Origin: Levilactobacillus fuyuanensis
Lineage (GTDB): Bacteria; Bacillota; Bacilli; Lactobacillales; Lactobacillaceae
DNA: 64,000 bases
Direction: 5' to 3'
Assembly: GCF_003946395.1 (NCBI RefSeq)
Contig: NZ_RHNZ01000006.1
Span: 116,356-180,355 of the forward strand
The notes under the pieces are model-generated. The model saw nothing but the letters and a program-made list of their open reading frames with translations. It did no database searches and was not told the DNA's origin. Both the position numbers and the translations under genes were made by a program. Within the stretch, counting starts at the first letter, position 1. Each line of letters starts with the position of its first letter. This document shows positions 37,327 to 47,895 of the stretch, piece by piece.

Positions 37327-37374
37327 AAAAAGACTGCACTGTTACGGCGCTCAAAGCACCGTGACAGTACAGTC
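37327..37374 (-). terminator. Terminator of clpB
   Basis: On minus, GACTGTACTGTCACGG and CCGTAACAGTGCAGTC pair with two mismatches, followed by TTTTTG. Confidence 0.85.
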
Positions 37375-37413
37375 ATCGACTCATTTTTTATTCAATTCAC
37401 TATTAACCCGCAA

Positions 37414-40032
37414 TTAATCCGTCGCTGGAATCGTCTTCGCCTGAAGCTCGTGCGTGAAGGTCAATTGGTCATCCACCACGTCAATTGTAATCAGGCTGTT
37501 AACCGGGATATCACCGGCAATCAACTGGCGAGCCAACGGTGTTTCAACGTGCGTCGTGATGAAGCGTTGCAGTGGTCGAGCACCGTACGCCGGCAGGTAC
37601 CCCTTCTGCGCGATCCAGGCCTGTGCGGCGGGCGTAATCGTAAGATCCAACTGCTGCTCGTGCAACCGGTCGGCGAGATGCCCGACCAACTTAACCACGA
37701 TCTGTTGAACATCGGCCAACGTCAGTGGCGTGAACATGATGGTGTCGTCGATCCGGTTCAGAAATTCTGGCCGGAAGTGGGCTTGGAGCAATTTCGCCAC
37801 CTGTTCCTGGGCTGCGGTCGTAATGTGCCCCTGGTCATCGGTTCCCTGCAATAACAGATCGGACCCCAGGTTAGACGTCATGATTAGGATCGTATTCTTG
37901 AAGTCAACGGTCCGGCCCTGACTATCGGTCAGCCGGCCATCGTCCAAGACCTGTAGCAACAGGTTAAAGACGTCGGGATGGGCCTTCTCCACTTCATCGA
38001 AGAGCACGATGGTATACGGATTACGCCGCACGGCTTCGGTCAGCTGGCCACCTTCTTCATAGCCCACATATCCTGGTGCCGCCCCGACCAACCGGGACAC
38101 GGATTCCTTCTCCATGTACTCACTCATGTCGATTCGAACCATGTGATCTTCGCTATCAAATAAATTCTCGGCGAGGGCCTTGGCCAATTCGGTCTTCCCA
38201 ACCCCAGTTGGTCCCAAGAACAGGAAGGACCCGAGTGGCTTGGTGGGATCTTGTAGGCCGGCTCGTGACCGCAGAACGGCATCGGCTACGGCTGAAACCG
38301 CTTGGTCTTGACCAACGACCCGGTCGTGCAGACGATCAGCCAGCTTCAGCAGCTTTTCCCGTTCGCCCTGGACCAGCTTCGTCACGGGAATTCCCGTCAT
38401 CCGACTGACCACGCTAGCGATTTCGTTTTCGGTGACGGACTCGGAGACCAACCAGTCCTGTTGCTGATTCTGTTTTTCCAGGTCAGCCAATTCCTGCTCC
38501 AACTTCGGAATCGTGCCGTGCTGGAGTTCGGCAGCCTTATTCAGATCGTATTGAGCCTCGGCGTTTTCCAAATCACGCTTGGCCTTGTCCAGTTCCGTCT
38601 TCTTGGTCCCGACACTCTTGATGGCCGTCTTCTCTTGATTCCAACGGGCACTCAGCTTGTCGACCTTTTCCTTGATGTCGGCCAGTTCTTTCGTCAGCTC
38701 CTTGAGCCGTGCTTGAGAAGCCGCATCCGTTTCCTGCTTCAACGCGGTCTGTTCGACCTGCATCCGCATCATTTGCCGGCGTTCCTGATCCAATTCGGTT
38801 GGCGCGGAGTTCATTTCCACCCGGATAGAAGCCGACGCATCGTCAACCAGGTCAATCGCCTTATCGGGTAAGAACCGGTCGGTCAGATAGCGGTCAGAAA
38901 GTTTGGCGGCCGCAATCAGGGCGTTGTCGTGAATCTTAACCCCGTGGTGAATTTCAAAACGTTCACGCAATCCCCGTAAGATGGTGATGGTGTCGTCAAT
39001 GCTTGGTTCGTTGACCACGACCCGTTGGAACCGCCGAGCCAACGCCTTGTCCTGTTCCAAATACTTGCGGTACTCGTCCAGCGTAGTGGCCCCAATCAGG
39101 TGAAGCTCGCCACGAGCCAGCATGGGTTTCAGCAGATTCCCGGCGTCCATGCTGCCTTCGGCCTTACCGGCACCCACGATGTTGTGGATTTCATCGATAA
39201 ACATGATGATCTGCCCGTCACTCTTGGTGACCTCTTTCAGGACTGCCTTGAGCCGTTCCTCAAATTCACCTCGGTACTTGGCCCCGGCAATCAGGGACCC
39301 CATGTCCAGGGAGAAAATCGTCTTGTCCTTCAAGTTGTCTGGCACATCCCCACGAACGATCCGTTGGGCCAAGCCTTCAACGATGGCGGTCTTCCCGACA
39401 CCGGCTTCCCCGATCAGCACGGGATTATTCTTGGTCTTGCGTGACAGAATCCGAATGACCGACAGGATTTCATCATCCCGGCCAATAATTGGGTCGATCT
39501 TGCCACTGCGCATAGCCTTAACGAGGTCAGTCCCGTATTTTTCGAGAGCCTTGTACTGGTCCTCCTGATTCTTAGAGGTGACACGTTCGCCGCTACGCAA
39601 CTTATCAACGGCGTTACGAACCATCTGTTCCGTGATGCCCTGACTCTTGAGATAATCCGTCAGGTTCTCGCCACCCAGTTGCATCAGGGCGATCAGCACT
39701 GTATCGATGGCTAGAAAGTCGTCGCCGTACTTGTTCTTGATGGCGTCGGCCTTCTGCAGTAGGTCGCTCAGGTTATGTGAAAATTCCTGCCCGTACTGAA
39801 TCCCACTGCCGGAGACCGTACTGATGCCGTCCAGTTCTCGGTCCAATTCACTGTCCATGGCGGTAATGTCCACGCCGGCATTGGCAAAGATCTCGCGACC
39901 CAGTTCCCCGGGTTGAATCAAATATTTAAAGAGGTGCGCCACCGTGACCGCTTGGTGCTTGCGGGTCATGGCAATGCGTTGCGCCTCGCTTAACGCACTG
40001 GTCAGTGCTTCAGTCATTTTTTCTGGATTCAT
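37414..40032 (-). CDS. clpB: ATP-dependent chaperone ClpB
   Basis: The 872-residue disaggregase rescues aggregated proteins with DnaK. It has a Clp N domain (about 1-150), NBD1 with [16 protein letters not shown] (about 205) and [14 protein letters not shown], the coiled-coil middle domain (about 405-530), and NBD2 with [14 protein letters not shown] (about 605) and [18 protein letters not shown] 40032 is 9 bases after GAGGAGG. No CtsR box is visible directly upstream; the nearest CtsR-like site is about 800 bases away, beyond two structured repeats. Confidence 0.97.
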   Translation of the reverse strand: MNPEKMTEALTSALSEAQRIAMTRKHQAVTVAHLFKYLIQPGELGREIFANAGVDITAMDSELDRELDGISTVSGSGIQYGQEFSHNLSDLLQKADAIKNKYGDDFLAIDTVLIALMQLGGENLTDYLKSQGITEQMVRNAVDKLRSGERVTSKNQEDQYKALEKYGTDLVKAMRSGKIDPIIGRDDEILSVIRILSRKTKNNPVLIGEAGVGKTAIVEGLAQRIVRGDVPDNLKDKTIFSLDMGSLIAGAKYRGEFEERLKAVLKEVTKSDGQIIMFIDEIHNIVGAGKAEGSMDAGNLLKPMLARGELHLIGATTLDEYRKYLEQDKALARRFQRVVVNEPSIDDTITILRGLRERFEIHHGVKIHDNALIAAAKLSDRYLTDRFLPDKAIDLVDDASASIRVEMNSAPTELDQERRQMMRMQVEQTALKQETDAASQARLKELTKELADIKEKVDKLSARWNQEKTAIKSVGTKKTELDKAKRDLENAEAQYDLNKAAELQHGTIPKLEQELADLEKQNQQQDWLVSESVTENEIASVVSRMTGIPVTKLVQGEREKLLKLADRLHDRVVGQDQAVSAVADAVLRSRAGLQDPTKPLGSFLFLGPTGVGKTELAKALAENLFDSEDHMVRIDMSEYMEKESVSRLVGAAPGYVGYEEGGQLTEAVRRNPYTIVLFDEVEKAHPDVFNLLLQVLDDGRLTDSQGRTVDFKNTILIMTSNLGSDLLLQGTDDQGHITTAAQEQVAKLLQAHFRPEFLNRIDDTIMFTPLTLADVQQIVVKLVGHLADRLHEQQLDLTITPAAQAWIAQKGYLPAYGARPLQRFITTHVETPLARQLIAGDIPVNSLITIDVVDDQLTFTHELQAKTIPATD

Positions 40033-40092
40033 AGATTGCATCCTCCTCGGTTAAAATTAATTTTGAATTTTTATTATATCGGTTAACAGTTG

Positions 40093-40290
40093 TCGCCTGC
40101 GGCTGTCAGAAATTCCGTCTGCTATGGGCACCGCCTTCAGCCAAAATACGGGCTTCCAGCTCGGTTTGAAGCCTCACAAAGCTCACGTGAGTCTCCAAAC
40201 ACGTCCCATGATGTAACTCCGGGAGAAAACCACCCGGACTAACATCATCGTCACAGCCGACTCCATTCCTGACCTCCTCCGGCTAGGTGA
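40093..40290 (+). repeat. Structured dispersed repeat, copy 1
   Basis: The ends TCGCCTGCGGCTGTCAG and CTGACCTCCTCCGGCTAGG are imperfect inverted repeats of each other. Inside are GGCTTC/GAAGCC (40151-40173), the palindrome CTCACGTGAG (40181-40190) and GATGT...TCCGGG/CCCGGA...ACATC (40210-40248). A second copy in opposite orientation lies at 40541-40727. It separates clpB from its upstream region. Confidence 0.6.
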
Positions 40291-40540
40291 ACGTTTATCC
40301 ATAAATATTCACCTAGTAATGTGGCACCCATTCCTCATGATTGGCACAATAATCTTGCCTAATTAATTCGTCAGATTTCTACGCTTTCAACATTTTTTCA
40401 GTTCGAACTTTTAATTAACAACATAAAGACAATGGTTCGAATAAACGACAACTAATTGCGACATTAAAACATGAAAGAGACTAAAACCGCAGTCTATCAG
40501 CAAAATTTCAGGCTCGCTCAACTGCCACTGCTTAAAACTA

Positions 40541-40727
40541 GCTTAGCCGCAGGATGTCAGGGATGGAGCCAGCCGTGTCAATGGCGTTGGCTACCGTTCT
40601 TGGGTAGCCTAGGCCATCGGACGTCTTGGAGATGCACGACCTTTGCAGCTTTAAGACGAGGTGAGAGACCGCTCTTCGGCTCTCACCGGTCCTCACAGCA
40701 GGTGGAATCCCTGACAGCCGGAGGCGA
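40541..40727 (-). repeat. Structured dispersed repeat, copy 2 (opposite orientation)
   Basis: Read on minus it starts TCGCCTCCGGCTGTCAGGG and ends CCCTGACATCCTGCGGCTAAG, matching copy 1 at both ends over about 190 bases. Internal hairpins are GGTGAGAG/CTCTCACC (40660-40687), CGTCTT/AAGACG (40622-40658) and GGCTACC/GGTAGCC (40589-40609) inside ATGGC/GCCAT. The interior sequence differs from copy 1 while the plan is kept. The 250 bases between the copies show nothing else. Confidence 0.6.
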
Positions 40728-40758
40728 TAATTTTAAATCAAGTCGCGTTGAGCTGTTC

Positions 40759-40787
40759 AAAAAAGAGGCAACCATTAGGTTAACCTC
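40759..40787 (-). terminator. Terminator of pepT
   Basis: On minus, GAGGTTAACC-TAAT-GGTTGCCTC (one bulge) is followed by six T, about 70 bases after the pepT stop. Confidence 0.8.
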
Positions 40788-40801
40788 CATTTTTCATTCA
40801 T

Positions 40802-40851
40802 ATTCTAACTGATTTTGACCAAAATTCAAAATAATTTGACCAATTTTGACT
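40802..40851 (-). promoter_or_regulatory. CtsR-like heptad repeats overlapping a promoter-like sequence
   Basis: On minus, AGTCAAA-ATT-GGTCAAA (40851-40835) fits the CtsR consensus of two direct RGTCAAA heptads with a 3-base spacer, and a third GGTCAAA lies at 40820-40814. TTGAAT-16-TAGAAT (40829-40802) overlaps them. The site is between the pepT stop and its terminator, about 800 bases upstream of clpB. Activity is uncertain because the terminator follows at once. Confidence 0.4.
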
Positions 40852-40858
40852 AATTAAT

Positions 40859-42100
40859 TTAAGCCTGTTGTTCGGCGAGTTCGGCAATCTTGATAACGAC
40901 GTCGGTTGCCTGTTCCATGGTTTGTTCGGAGACGTATTCGAACCGACCGTGCATGTTTTCCCCACCGGCGAACAAGTTAGGCGTTGGTAAGCCCAAGTAA
41001 GAGATCTTGGAACCATCAGTCCCCCCACGTACTGGGAAGATCAGTGGCTTGATGTTCAATTCTTCCAAGGCTTCCTTGGCCAAGTCAACGACAGTCATAT
41101 CCTTCTCGATGACCTCACGCATGTTGTAGTACTGGTCCTTAATGGTAACTTGGACGCGGTCGCTACCGTATTCCTTGTTCAATTGATCGGCGACCCCTTG
41201 GAAAAGCTTCTTGCGGTCTTCGAAGATCTGACGGTCATGGTCCCGGATGATGTAGCTCAGGTGCGCACTGTCAACGGTCCCGTTCATGCTGTAAAGGTGG
41301 AAGAAACCTTCGCGTCCTTCAGTATGTTCTGGCCGATCGTGTTCTGGCAAAGCTGCGTGGAAGTCCATTGCCACTTGCGAAGCATTGACCATGACGCCCT
41401 TGGCTTCGGCCGGGTGCACGTTGGTCCCGGTAATTTCAACCTGAGCATCGGCAGCGTTAAAGGTTTCGTATTCCAATTGACCTAATGGGCCACCATCGAC
41501 CGTGTAGGCAATATCCGCACCGAAGTCTTTAACATCGAAGTGGTCGGCACCGGAACCAATTTCTTCATCGGGTCCCAAACCAATTTCAATTTCACCATGC
41601 TTGATTTCAGGATGGGCCAACAGGTATTCTGCGGCGGCCATGATTTCAGCGACCCCGGACTTGTCATCGGCACCTAGTAAGGTACTGCCGTCCGTGGTGA
41701 TCAAGGTGTGACCCTGATAGTTCTTCAAGTTCGGGAACACAGCTGGATCCAGCGTGTACTTGCCGGCGTCGTCCAACTTGATGACGGACTTGCCATCATA
41801 GTTTTCCACGAATTGGGGGTTAATGTTTTCACTGTTAAAGTCAGCAGTGTCAAAGTGAGAAATAAAACCGATCTTCTTCACTTGCTTATCTGTATTGGCT
41901 GGTAAGGTGGCATATACATAAGCACATTGCTTGTTGATATGCACATTGTCCAGACCGATCTCCTTCAGGTCCTTCACCAAGCCCTCAGCGAATTCAGTCA
42001 GCTGCGGCGTTGATGGGATCGTGCCAGAGTTGGGATTGGAACGCGTGTTGATCTTGACGTACTTCAGGAACCGGGGAATCAGGTTTTCATACTTTGCCAA
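40859..42100 (-). CDS. pepT: Peptidase T (tripeptide aminopeptidase)
   Basis: A cytosolic M20 zinc tripeptidase. The 413-residue product has the metal ligands in [11 protein letters not shown] (His), [12 protein letters not shown] (bridging Asp), [11 protein letters not shown] (catalytic and ligand Glu), YTVDGG, and a C-terminal [31 protein letters not shown] (His). It starts with TTG after GAGGAG. PepT feeds amino acid supply from peptides in lactic bacteria. Probably monocistronic. Confidence 0.96.
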   Translation of the reverse strand: MAKYENLIPRFLKYVKINTRSNPNSGTIPSTPQLTEFAEGLVKDLKEIGLDNVHINKQCAYVYATLPANTDKQVKKIGFISHFDTADFNSENINPQFVENYDGKSVIKLDDAGKYTLDPAVFPNLKNYQGHTLITTDGSTLLGADDKSGVAEIMAAAEYLLAHPEIKHGEIEIGLGPDEEIGSGADHFDVKDFGADIAYTVDGGPLGQLEYETFNAADAQVEITGTNVHPAEAKGVMVNASQVAMDFHAALPEHDRPEHTEGREGFFHLYSMNGTVDSAHLSYIIRDHDRQIFEDRKKLFQGVADQLNKEYGSDRVQVTIKDQYYNMREVIEKDMTVVDLAKEALEELNIKPLIFPVRGGTDGSKISYLGLPTPNLFAGGENMHGRFEYVSEQTMEQATDVVIKIAELAEQQA

Positions 42101-42155
42101 AATAAATCACTCCTCAAATGAATTAACTACATTTTTAGTGTACCCGTTTTCACGC

Positions 42156-42962
42156 CTAAATAAAAGTGAAGGGGTCGGTATTTAATTGTGAGGCCACCAC
42201 GGTGATCGGCCACTGGTTCTCGGCCGCCCACTGCGTAAACAGCGCCAGTAAGTGAGGCTTGCAAATGCTCTCGATATGGTGGCCGGGATCGACAACGTTT
42301 AATCCCGCCGCAATCATGTCATGTCCGGGATGATACGAGATATCCCCGGTCACGTAGACATCGGCACCCTTGGCCAACGCTGTTTGGTAGAACGGCCCGC
42401 CACTACCACCGAGAACGGCGACCCGCTTGACGGGGGCATCCGGGGTGTGACTGATCAACCGCAAGCCCTTCACGTTGAAGATGCGCTTACAGTCCTCAGC
42501 AAATTGCCGAATAGTTGTAGCCGTCGGTAAACACCCGATTCGACCCATGGTAATGGCGGGCGTCGCGGTCACGCCATTGCTGGGGACCAAGCCCTCGACA
42601 TCCTGAAGATTCAGGGCGGCTGCCAACCAGTCATTCATGCCACCAGGGGCACTGTCGAGGTTGGTGTGGGCACCGTAGACCGTGATGTGATGCTGTAATA
42701 AGGTCGCATACATCTGATTCTGAGGCACCGCTAAATCCAAGTTCTTAGCGGGATGGAACATCATGGGGTGATGGGCAAAGATAAAATCGGCGCCAACTGC
42801 GATTGCCTCATCGACGACCTCAGGCCGCACGTCCAAGGTCACCATGACCTTGTGCACCTCAGCATTCAGACTCCCCAGCTGCAACCCAACCGGGTCACCG
42901 GGTTCCGCCCACGTCTTCGGGGCGAACTGCTCGAACCGTTCAACTAACTCACGCACCAACAC
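42156..42962 (-). CDS. Nif3-like dinuclear metal center protein
   Basis: The 268-residue protein opens LVERFEQFAPKTWAEPGDPVGLQLG and has metal ligands in FIFAHHPMMFHPAKN, VYGAHTNLDSAPGGMND and a late DPGHHIES, typical of the Nif3/YqfO family (GTP cyclohydrolase I type 2 homologues). The function is not settled. GTG 42962 follows GAGGAGG by 9 bases and overlaps the trmK end by 14 bases; the trmK-nif3 pair is conserved in Firmicutes. Confidence 0.93.
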   Translation of the reverse strand: MLVRELVERFEQFAPKTWAEPGDPVGLQLGSLNAEVHKVMVTLDVRPEVVDEAIAVGADFIFAHHPMMFHPAKNLDLAVPQNQMYATLLQHHITVYGAHTNLDSAPGGMNDWLAAALNLQDVEGLVPSNGVTATPAITMGRIGCLPTATTIRQFAEDCKRIFNVKGLRLISHTPDAPVKRVAVLGGSGGPFYQTALAKGADVYVTGDISYHPGHDMIAAGLNVVDPGHHIESICKPHLLALFTQWAAENQWPITVVASQLNTDPFTFI

Positions 42963-43656
42963 GTTGCAAGACCTCCTCAATCTCCTTGATCTCAGCTGTC
43001 AGCTCCGCAACCTTTGCCGCGGGGACTTCCTTGGCCGACTGTACCTGCGCCAAGACCTGCTTGGTTCGGGCCAGCTCACGCCGCCACTTGGCCATAAAGA
43101 TGGCGTTGTGTTCCGCCAGCAAATACGGACCGAATCGCAATTCTTCCGCATTGTACTGCTGAGGTGCATCCGCTCTGTCGGCCACCAAGATCTCGTAATC
43201 ATGGCCGTCTTCGGTCACGATCTTTTCCGTGACCAGTTGGAACCCGTGAGTCATTAAAAACTGGCGGACGTTCTTCTCACCCACATTGGGTTGTAAGACC
43301 AGGCGGTTAACCCCGGTAAGACGATCGAAGTCCTGCGTGAGAATCTGGGTGATGAGGGTGCCCCCCATCCCCGCAATCGCAACGGTATCAATGTGGTCAT
43401 CGACTTCAATCGCCTGAAGGCCGTTGGCGAGTCGCGCCGTAATCCGGTCGGACAGGCCCTCTTTGTTAATTTCATGTTGGGCATTTTCAAACGGGCCCTT
43501 AACGACCTCACCAGCCACACCGCCGGCAATCTTGCCGCGCTTGGCTAAATTGACTGGTAGGTACGCGTGGTCGGTCCCAATATCAGCCAACCGGCTCCCC
43601 ATGGGAACGTAGTCGGCAACGGTGGCAAGGCGCACCGATAAATGGTCTGCATCCAT
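42949..43656 (-). CDS. trmK: tRNA (adenine-N1)-methyltransferase TrmK
   Basis: Methylates A22 of tRNA using S-adenosylmethionine. The 235-residue product has the SAM site ADIGTDHAYLPVNLAKRG, IAGMGGTLITQIL (the family's GMGG) and LVLQPNVGE, then a C-terminal coiled coil (about 195-235). It overlaps the nif3-family gene. The promoter is not clear; TATACT near 43700 could be a -10. Confidence 0.95.
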   Translation of the reverse strand: MDADHLSVRLATVADYVPMGSRLADIGTDHAYLPVNLAKRGKIAGGVAGEVVKGPFENAQHEINKEGLSDRITARLANGLQAIEVDDHIDTVAIAGMGGTLITQILTQDFDRLTGVNRLVLQPNVGEKNVRQFLMTHGFQLVTEKIVTEDGHDYEILVADRADAPQQYNAEELRFGPYLLAEHNAIFMAKWRRELARTKQVLAQVQSAKEVPAAKVAELTAEIKEIEEVLQRVGA

Positions 43657-43940
43657 TCGTCAAATCTTCCTTTCTAACTTCCTGATTACTCTAAGTATAA
43701 GCTAGTCCGCCCATCTTGGATAGCGTGAAAATGCGTGCGGTGCAAATGCTTAGATGTTGAATTGACAAATGTCTATTGCTAGATTAGTTCCAGCTATCAG
43801 AATTCTACTAGTTACCAGCCAGCACAAATTCGGCATTAAAACGAATTCCTGTTTATTTTTAAAAAAAGTGAGACAGATCTCGCAAATTTTACATTAGTAC
43901 TAGTATAGGGCTAATTTCAAATGAGCCATCCTTTATACAC
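43657..43940. other. Intergenic region upstream of trmK
   Basis: No gene seen. AT-rich from 43760 on, with a possible trmK -10 (TATACT on minus, about 43697-43702). Nothing else recognised. Confidence 0.35.
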
Positions 43941-43966
43941 AAAAGGCGCCGGACCAGCCGACGCCT
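43941..43966 (-). terminator. Terminator of the small secreted protein gene
   Basis: On minus, AGGCGTCGG and CCGGCGCCT pair (one mismatch) and are followed by TTTTG. Confidence 0.75.
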
Positions 43967-43974
43967 AAAGACAT

Positions 43975-44445
43975 CTATGATTTGAAATTTAAAGCTTCAC
44001 GGTTCAGCTTCGCGTTGTGTGTCAAGTGTGCAGCCTGCCCGGTGACATGCTTAAAGGGCTTACCGACATGCCGCCGACCGTATTCCTGCAACGTCATCTT
44101 CTGACCATTCCGCGTGATCTTGGTGTAGTTCCAGACTTTCTCACTACTGTTATAATCCCGCAGACGATAGACCCCATGACTCAAGCGATACCCAACTTGC
44201 TTCCCCCCGTAGGCCTGACTGCCGAATTCAGTCTCGATCAGCACCGTCTTCTTCGTCGCCACCAGCTCGTTCCAATAGACAATTGTGTCGTGGCCCTTGT
44301 GTTGAACGCGATACTGCGTCCAGGTTCCCCTGAGTGACTGGGGTGTCCCCGCCGTCCACTTTGTCTGCGCGTGCGCCGTGGTTCCCCAACCAAAGCCGCC
44401 CGCGATGCCTAAAGCGATTGCCGTACTGATAACAAATTTGTTCAT
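43975..44445 (-). CDS. Small secreted protein of unknown function
   Basis: The 156-residue product has a signal peptide (FVISTAIALGIAGGFGWGTTAHA, cleavage after AHA near residue 26) and a basic, Tyr/Trp-rich mature part of about 130 residues beginning QTKWTAGTPQSLRGTWTQYR. It lacks cysteines and membrane segments. Such domains occur on many lactobacillal exported proteins, but no family is named here. ATG 44445 follows CGGAGGGG; upstream in-frame codons to 44544 lack a binding site. Confidence 0.75.
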   Translation of the reverse strand: MNKFVISTAIALGIAGGFGWGTTAHAQTKWTAGTPQSLRGTWTQYRVQHKGHDTIVYWNELVATKKTVLIETEFGSQAYGGKQVGYRLSHGVYRLRDYNSSEKVWNYTKITRNGQKMTLQEYGRRHVGKPFKHVTGQAAHLTHNAKLNREALNFKS

Positions 44446-44552
44446 AAAATCCCCTCCGATGCTTATCAGTATATCCTTACATGAAATAGATAACCAGATT
44501 GCCCGTATATCATTTACACTGACAATCACTCTAAATTTCAACACTTACAACG

Positions 44553-44586
44553 CAAAAACACGGCCCACCGCATTGGTGAGTCGTGT
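44553..44586 (-). terminator. Terminator of the MMPL gene
   Basis: On minus, ACACGACTCACC and GGTGGGCCGTGT pair (two mismatches), followed by TTTTG. Confidence 0.75.
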
Positions 44587-44607
44587 CTTGGATCACTTTA
44601 AAGTAAA

Positions 44608-47600
44608 TTATTTTCTTTGCCGACGGAAGGGACGCTTTTTCTCTTGCGCCTCATCTTCGTCGTTTTGCGCCTGCGCCATCTTAGAATATGGGTACGGGTA
44701 GGTAATCTTCATGACAGCTGGCATCACGATTGGCAGCAGGATGACCAGCAGGATAATCCCGATGATCACGGCTAACGCAATCTGAATCAGTGTCATGACG
44801 CCGGATGGAATCAAAGCGGCGAACGTTCCACTCAGGATGACCCCAGCGGAGAGGACGACCGTCCCGATAACCGTTGCGGCCCGCAGCATCTTGGTGCTGG
44901 TAGCCCCCGGTTCGTGCAGGTACTCACGGTACTTCCGCATCAGGAAGATCGAGTAATCGACCCCTAAGGAGATCAGCATGACAAACGTGAAGAACGGTGT
45001 GTTCCACGTCAGCATGTTCGTCCCCAACACTGGATCGACCAACCAGTGAACGATGGTCAAGGCCCCGGAGTAAGCGACGATCAAGATTCCTTCGATCACA
45101 ATCGGTTGAACCAGCGAACGGGTAACAATCATCAAGGCGATGAAGAGCCCGGCTAACATGATGATGACCGTTCGCGTAAAGTCACTGGAAGCCATGTTAT
45201 TGATATCATTGGTCTGCGACGTGTTCCCACCAAATGCTACTTCGGCATTCTTCAGACTCGTCCCAGCCAAGGCCCCGTTAACGACCTTTTCCAGCTTCGG
45301 TAGCCGCGCCATGGCCGCTGCAGAACTTGGATCATCGTTCAGGACGACCGTGATCTTGGTGATCTTCCGGTCGGGTGACATGTAGGTCTTCAGTGCTGGC
45401 TTAAACGAACTGCCGTGCAATTGCTTGGTTGGAATGTAGAAGGTCGACGACGCTGCAGATTTCTGCAGGCCCTTCAGGTAGGTATTCGCCGAACCAACCC
45501 CGGTGGAGACTTGCGTCAGCCCAGTGGATGCGGAGGTCAAGCCCTTCCGTAAGGCCGTCAATTGCTTACTCATTGCGGCCAATTTTTCAGCCATCGTCTG
45601 GTTGCCGGCAGCGACTTGGTTCGCCCCGGAGACCAGTGCGGGCATCTTACCATTAATGGTAAACATTGCGCCGGATAACTGACTCGTCGCACTAGCCAAC
45701 TGACTGGATTGTGCACTAGCCGATTGCAAGGCGGTTGCCGCCCCAGGTAGCACGACGTTAGACTTCTGGGCTAACTCGGCAACGGCGCCCTGTAATTGAC
45801 TCGTGGAACTCTGAAGCGATTGCAGTTGACTCGCCACAGTCTGGTCGGCAGCCCCGATTGACTTGGCATCGCCCCCGATTTGGGTCAGAGACGTGCTCAG
45901 CGTGCTCTTTAACGCACTCTGCGCGGCACTTTGCTTCTGCAAGATACCAGCCAAGACCGTCTTCTGAGCGGCAGACAATGGGACACCCTGCGCACTGAAG
46001 GCCGCAGCGACCGTGCTAGCACTCATGCTTGGCAAATTAGACGTGGCACTTTGCAATTTAGCCAATTGTGAGGCAATGTCTTGTGTGCTGGTCTTGATCG
46101 TCGTCAAGGACGTCGTGACACCGCTGGTACTGGTTGAACTAGCCGAAACCTGCGAGTTCAATTGCTGAATCGCAGCGTTTAACTGTGGTAAAGCCGCTTC
46201 CAGCTGTGCCAACTGTGCCGCCTGTTTGCCCCCAGAAGCGGAGGAAACTTGACTGTTTAACGAATTGACCCCGGTAGAGACTTGAGAAATGGCGCTCTGT
46301 AACTGCGTCGTCCCGGTGCTGACTTGCTTAGCCCCAGTGGCTAATTTGTCAGCGTCCTTAACCGCGCCATTCACGTTTTGCTTGCTCAATGAGCTGTTGG
46401 CGGATTTCAATCCCTTGTTGACCGTGTTGACACCCTTTTGGGCCTTGGCTAACCCGGTCGTGACCGAACTCATTTGATTGCGGACGTATAACTTGTTGAT
46501 GGCCTTCCCACCCGGTTGAGTGACGGAAGCAACCGTCTTAACGCCGTCAGTCTGTTGGAGCTGCTTGGTCAAGCGGTCAACGATCAGTAGCGTCTTCTCA
46601 TTATCCATCTTGTTCTTACTCTGAATGTAGATTGTGGTTGGTTCCGCGGTTCCTTCGGAGAAGTGTTTCTGAACAACCTTGAACCCTTGCTTGGCCGGCA
46701 CGTTATCGCCAATTTCTACCAAGTTATCGTAGTTCAACGCGCCATGTGAGGTCAGGGCGAGTGGAATAAACACGATTCCCGTCACAATCAGCGTAATCAC
46801 TGGACGGATCATAGCATGTTTAGCCATCCCGTGCCAGAGGCGACTGTCACCTTCACCCTGGAACTTCTTGATTGGCCAGAACATGTGAGGCCCACAGATT
46901 GCCATGAAGAATGGGTTCAGCGTCAGAAGCACGGCCAGTAAGACCACGACCCCAACGGCGATGCCGACCGCTGAACGGTACAGTGAGAAGTTGGCAAAGC
47001 CCAGCACACTCATCCCGATTAAGACAGACAGACCGGAATATAGAACCGTTCGACCACCGACCCGAGTGGCTTCCTTCGTGGCGGTGTACCTATCCTTACC
47101 GCTGGCCAGCCGTTCTCGGAACTCGTTATACAGGAGGATGTTATAGTCAGTCCCAATCCCGAATAACACGATGACGATGAAGACTTCCGTAAAGTTGGAA
47201 AATGGGAAGTTGAAGCGGTCAACCAGATTAGCCACCACAGAAATGGAAGTAATCACGGAGACAGCCACTGTTAGCAGTGAGAATAACGGCGTGACTGGCG
47301 ACCGGAAGACCAGCCACAGGACCAAGAAGATAAAGATGGCGGCAATGATTTCCGTCTTCTGCACCCCAGCTTGTGTGGCATCGGAGAAGTCTTGATTCAG
47401 GACGTCCGCCCCGGTCACGTAAGTCTTCACGTCACTCGTCTTCGACAGTTTTGTAATCTGATCACGAATATGCGTGACCGAATGGCTGGAAGATTTATGC
47501 ACATTTAGTTGTAAGAGTTGCGTACTCTTATCCTTTGAGATCAGTTGGGAAGCGGCGGTTGAGCTGTCACTGGCCGCGGTGATCGACCGAATCTCATACT

Positions 47601-47895
47601 TACTCTTATTGTTTTTGATTCGGTTGATGGTCTTATTGATATGGTCATTCTGCGAGCTGGTCAGCTTCGCATTACCATTGTTGAAAACGACGACAACCGC
47701 CGTAGTGCCACGTTGCGAACGGCCCCACTGATCTTGCATCTTAGTTGCTCGCGTACTTTGGTAACTGCTAGGGACGGTGATCTGTCCCTTATCCGCCACC
47801 AATTTACTCATGTTTGGAATCGTCACGATAGCTAAGATCACGATGATCAGCCACCCAATGACGTTCCAGATGTAGTGTTTATTCATCCAGCGCAC
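44608..47895 (-). CDS. MMPL-family (RND superfamily) transporter
   Basis: The 1095-residue membrane protein has the MMPL plan: a first segment (about 12-30), an extracellular loop (35-170), six segments with GIGTDYNILLYNEFRE (about 245), a very long extracellular region (about 400-880) rich in Ser/Gln/Ala/Val heptads that probably form coiled coil, and six segments with SLGVDYSIFLMRKYREYL (about 975). Members export lipids or antimicrobials; the cargo is unknown. It starts with GTG after AAGGAGG. The Rrf2 gene just upstream suggests regulated expression. Confidence 0.92.
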   Translation of the reverse strand: MRWMNKHYIWNVIGWLIIVILAIVTIPNMSKLVADKGQITVPSSYQSTRATKMQDQWGRSQRGTTAVVVVFNNGNAKLTSSQNDHINKTINRIKNNKSKYEIRSITAASDSSTAASQLISKDKSTQLLQLNVHKSSSHSVTHIRDQITKLSKTSDVKTYVTGADVLNQDFSDATQAGVQKTEIIAAIFIFLVLWLVFRSPVTPLFSLLTVAVSVITSISVVANLVDRFNFPFSNFTEVFIVIVLFGIGTDYNILLYNEFRERLASGKDRYTATKEATRVGGRTVLYSGLSVLIGMSVLGFANFSLYRSAVGIAVGVVVLLAVLLTLNPFFMAICGPHMFWPIKKFQGEGDSRLWHGMAKHAMIRPVITLIVTGIVFIPLALTSHGALNYDNLVEIGDNVPAKQGFKVVQKHFSEGTAEPTTIYIQSKNKMDNEKTLLIVDRLTKQLQQTDGVKTVASVTQPGGKAINKLYVRNQMSSVTTGLAKAQKGVNTVNKGLKSANSSLSKQNVNGAVKDADKLATGAKQVSTGTTQLQSAISQVSTGVNSLNSQVSSASGGKQAAQLAQLEAALPQLNAAIQQLNSQVSASSTSTSGVTTSLTTIKTSTQDIASQLAKLQSATSNLPSMSASTVAAAFSAQGVPLSAAQKTVLAGILQKQSAAQSALKSTLSTSLTQIGGDAKSIGAADQTVASQLQSLQSSTSQLQGAVAELAQKSNVVLPGAATALQSASAQSSQLASATSQLSGAMFTINGKMPALVSGANQVAAGNQTMAEKLAAMSKQLTALRKGLTSASTGLTQVSTGVGSANTYLKGLQKSAASSTFYIPTKQLHGSSFKPALKTYMSPDRKITKITVVLNDDPSSAAAMARLPKLEKVVNGALAGTSLKNAEVAFGGNTSQTNDINNMASSDFTRTVIIMLAGLFIALMIVTRSLVQPIVIEGILIVAYSGALTIVHWLVDPVLGTNMLTWNTPFFTFVMLISLGVDYSIFLMRKYREYLHEPGATSTKMLRAATVIGTVVLSAGVILSGTFAALIPSGVMTLIQIALAVIIGIILLVILLPIVMPAVMKITYPYPYSKMAQAQNDEDEAQEKKRPFRRQRK

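Noticed and set aside
40680..40775. Short minus-strand frame (ATG 40772) after GGAGG at the pepT end
   Set aside because: The apparent binding site is the left arm of the pepT terminator, and the frame stops after about 30 codons inside the repeat.
40471..40812. 113-codon plus-strand open frame upstream of clpB
   Set aside because: It runs through a structured repeat and the pepT terminator and has no ribosome binding site or domain.
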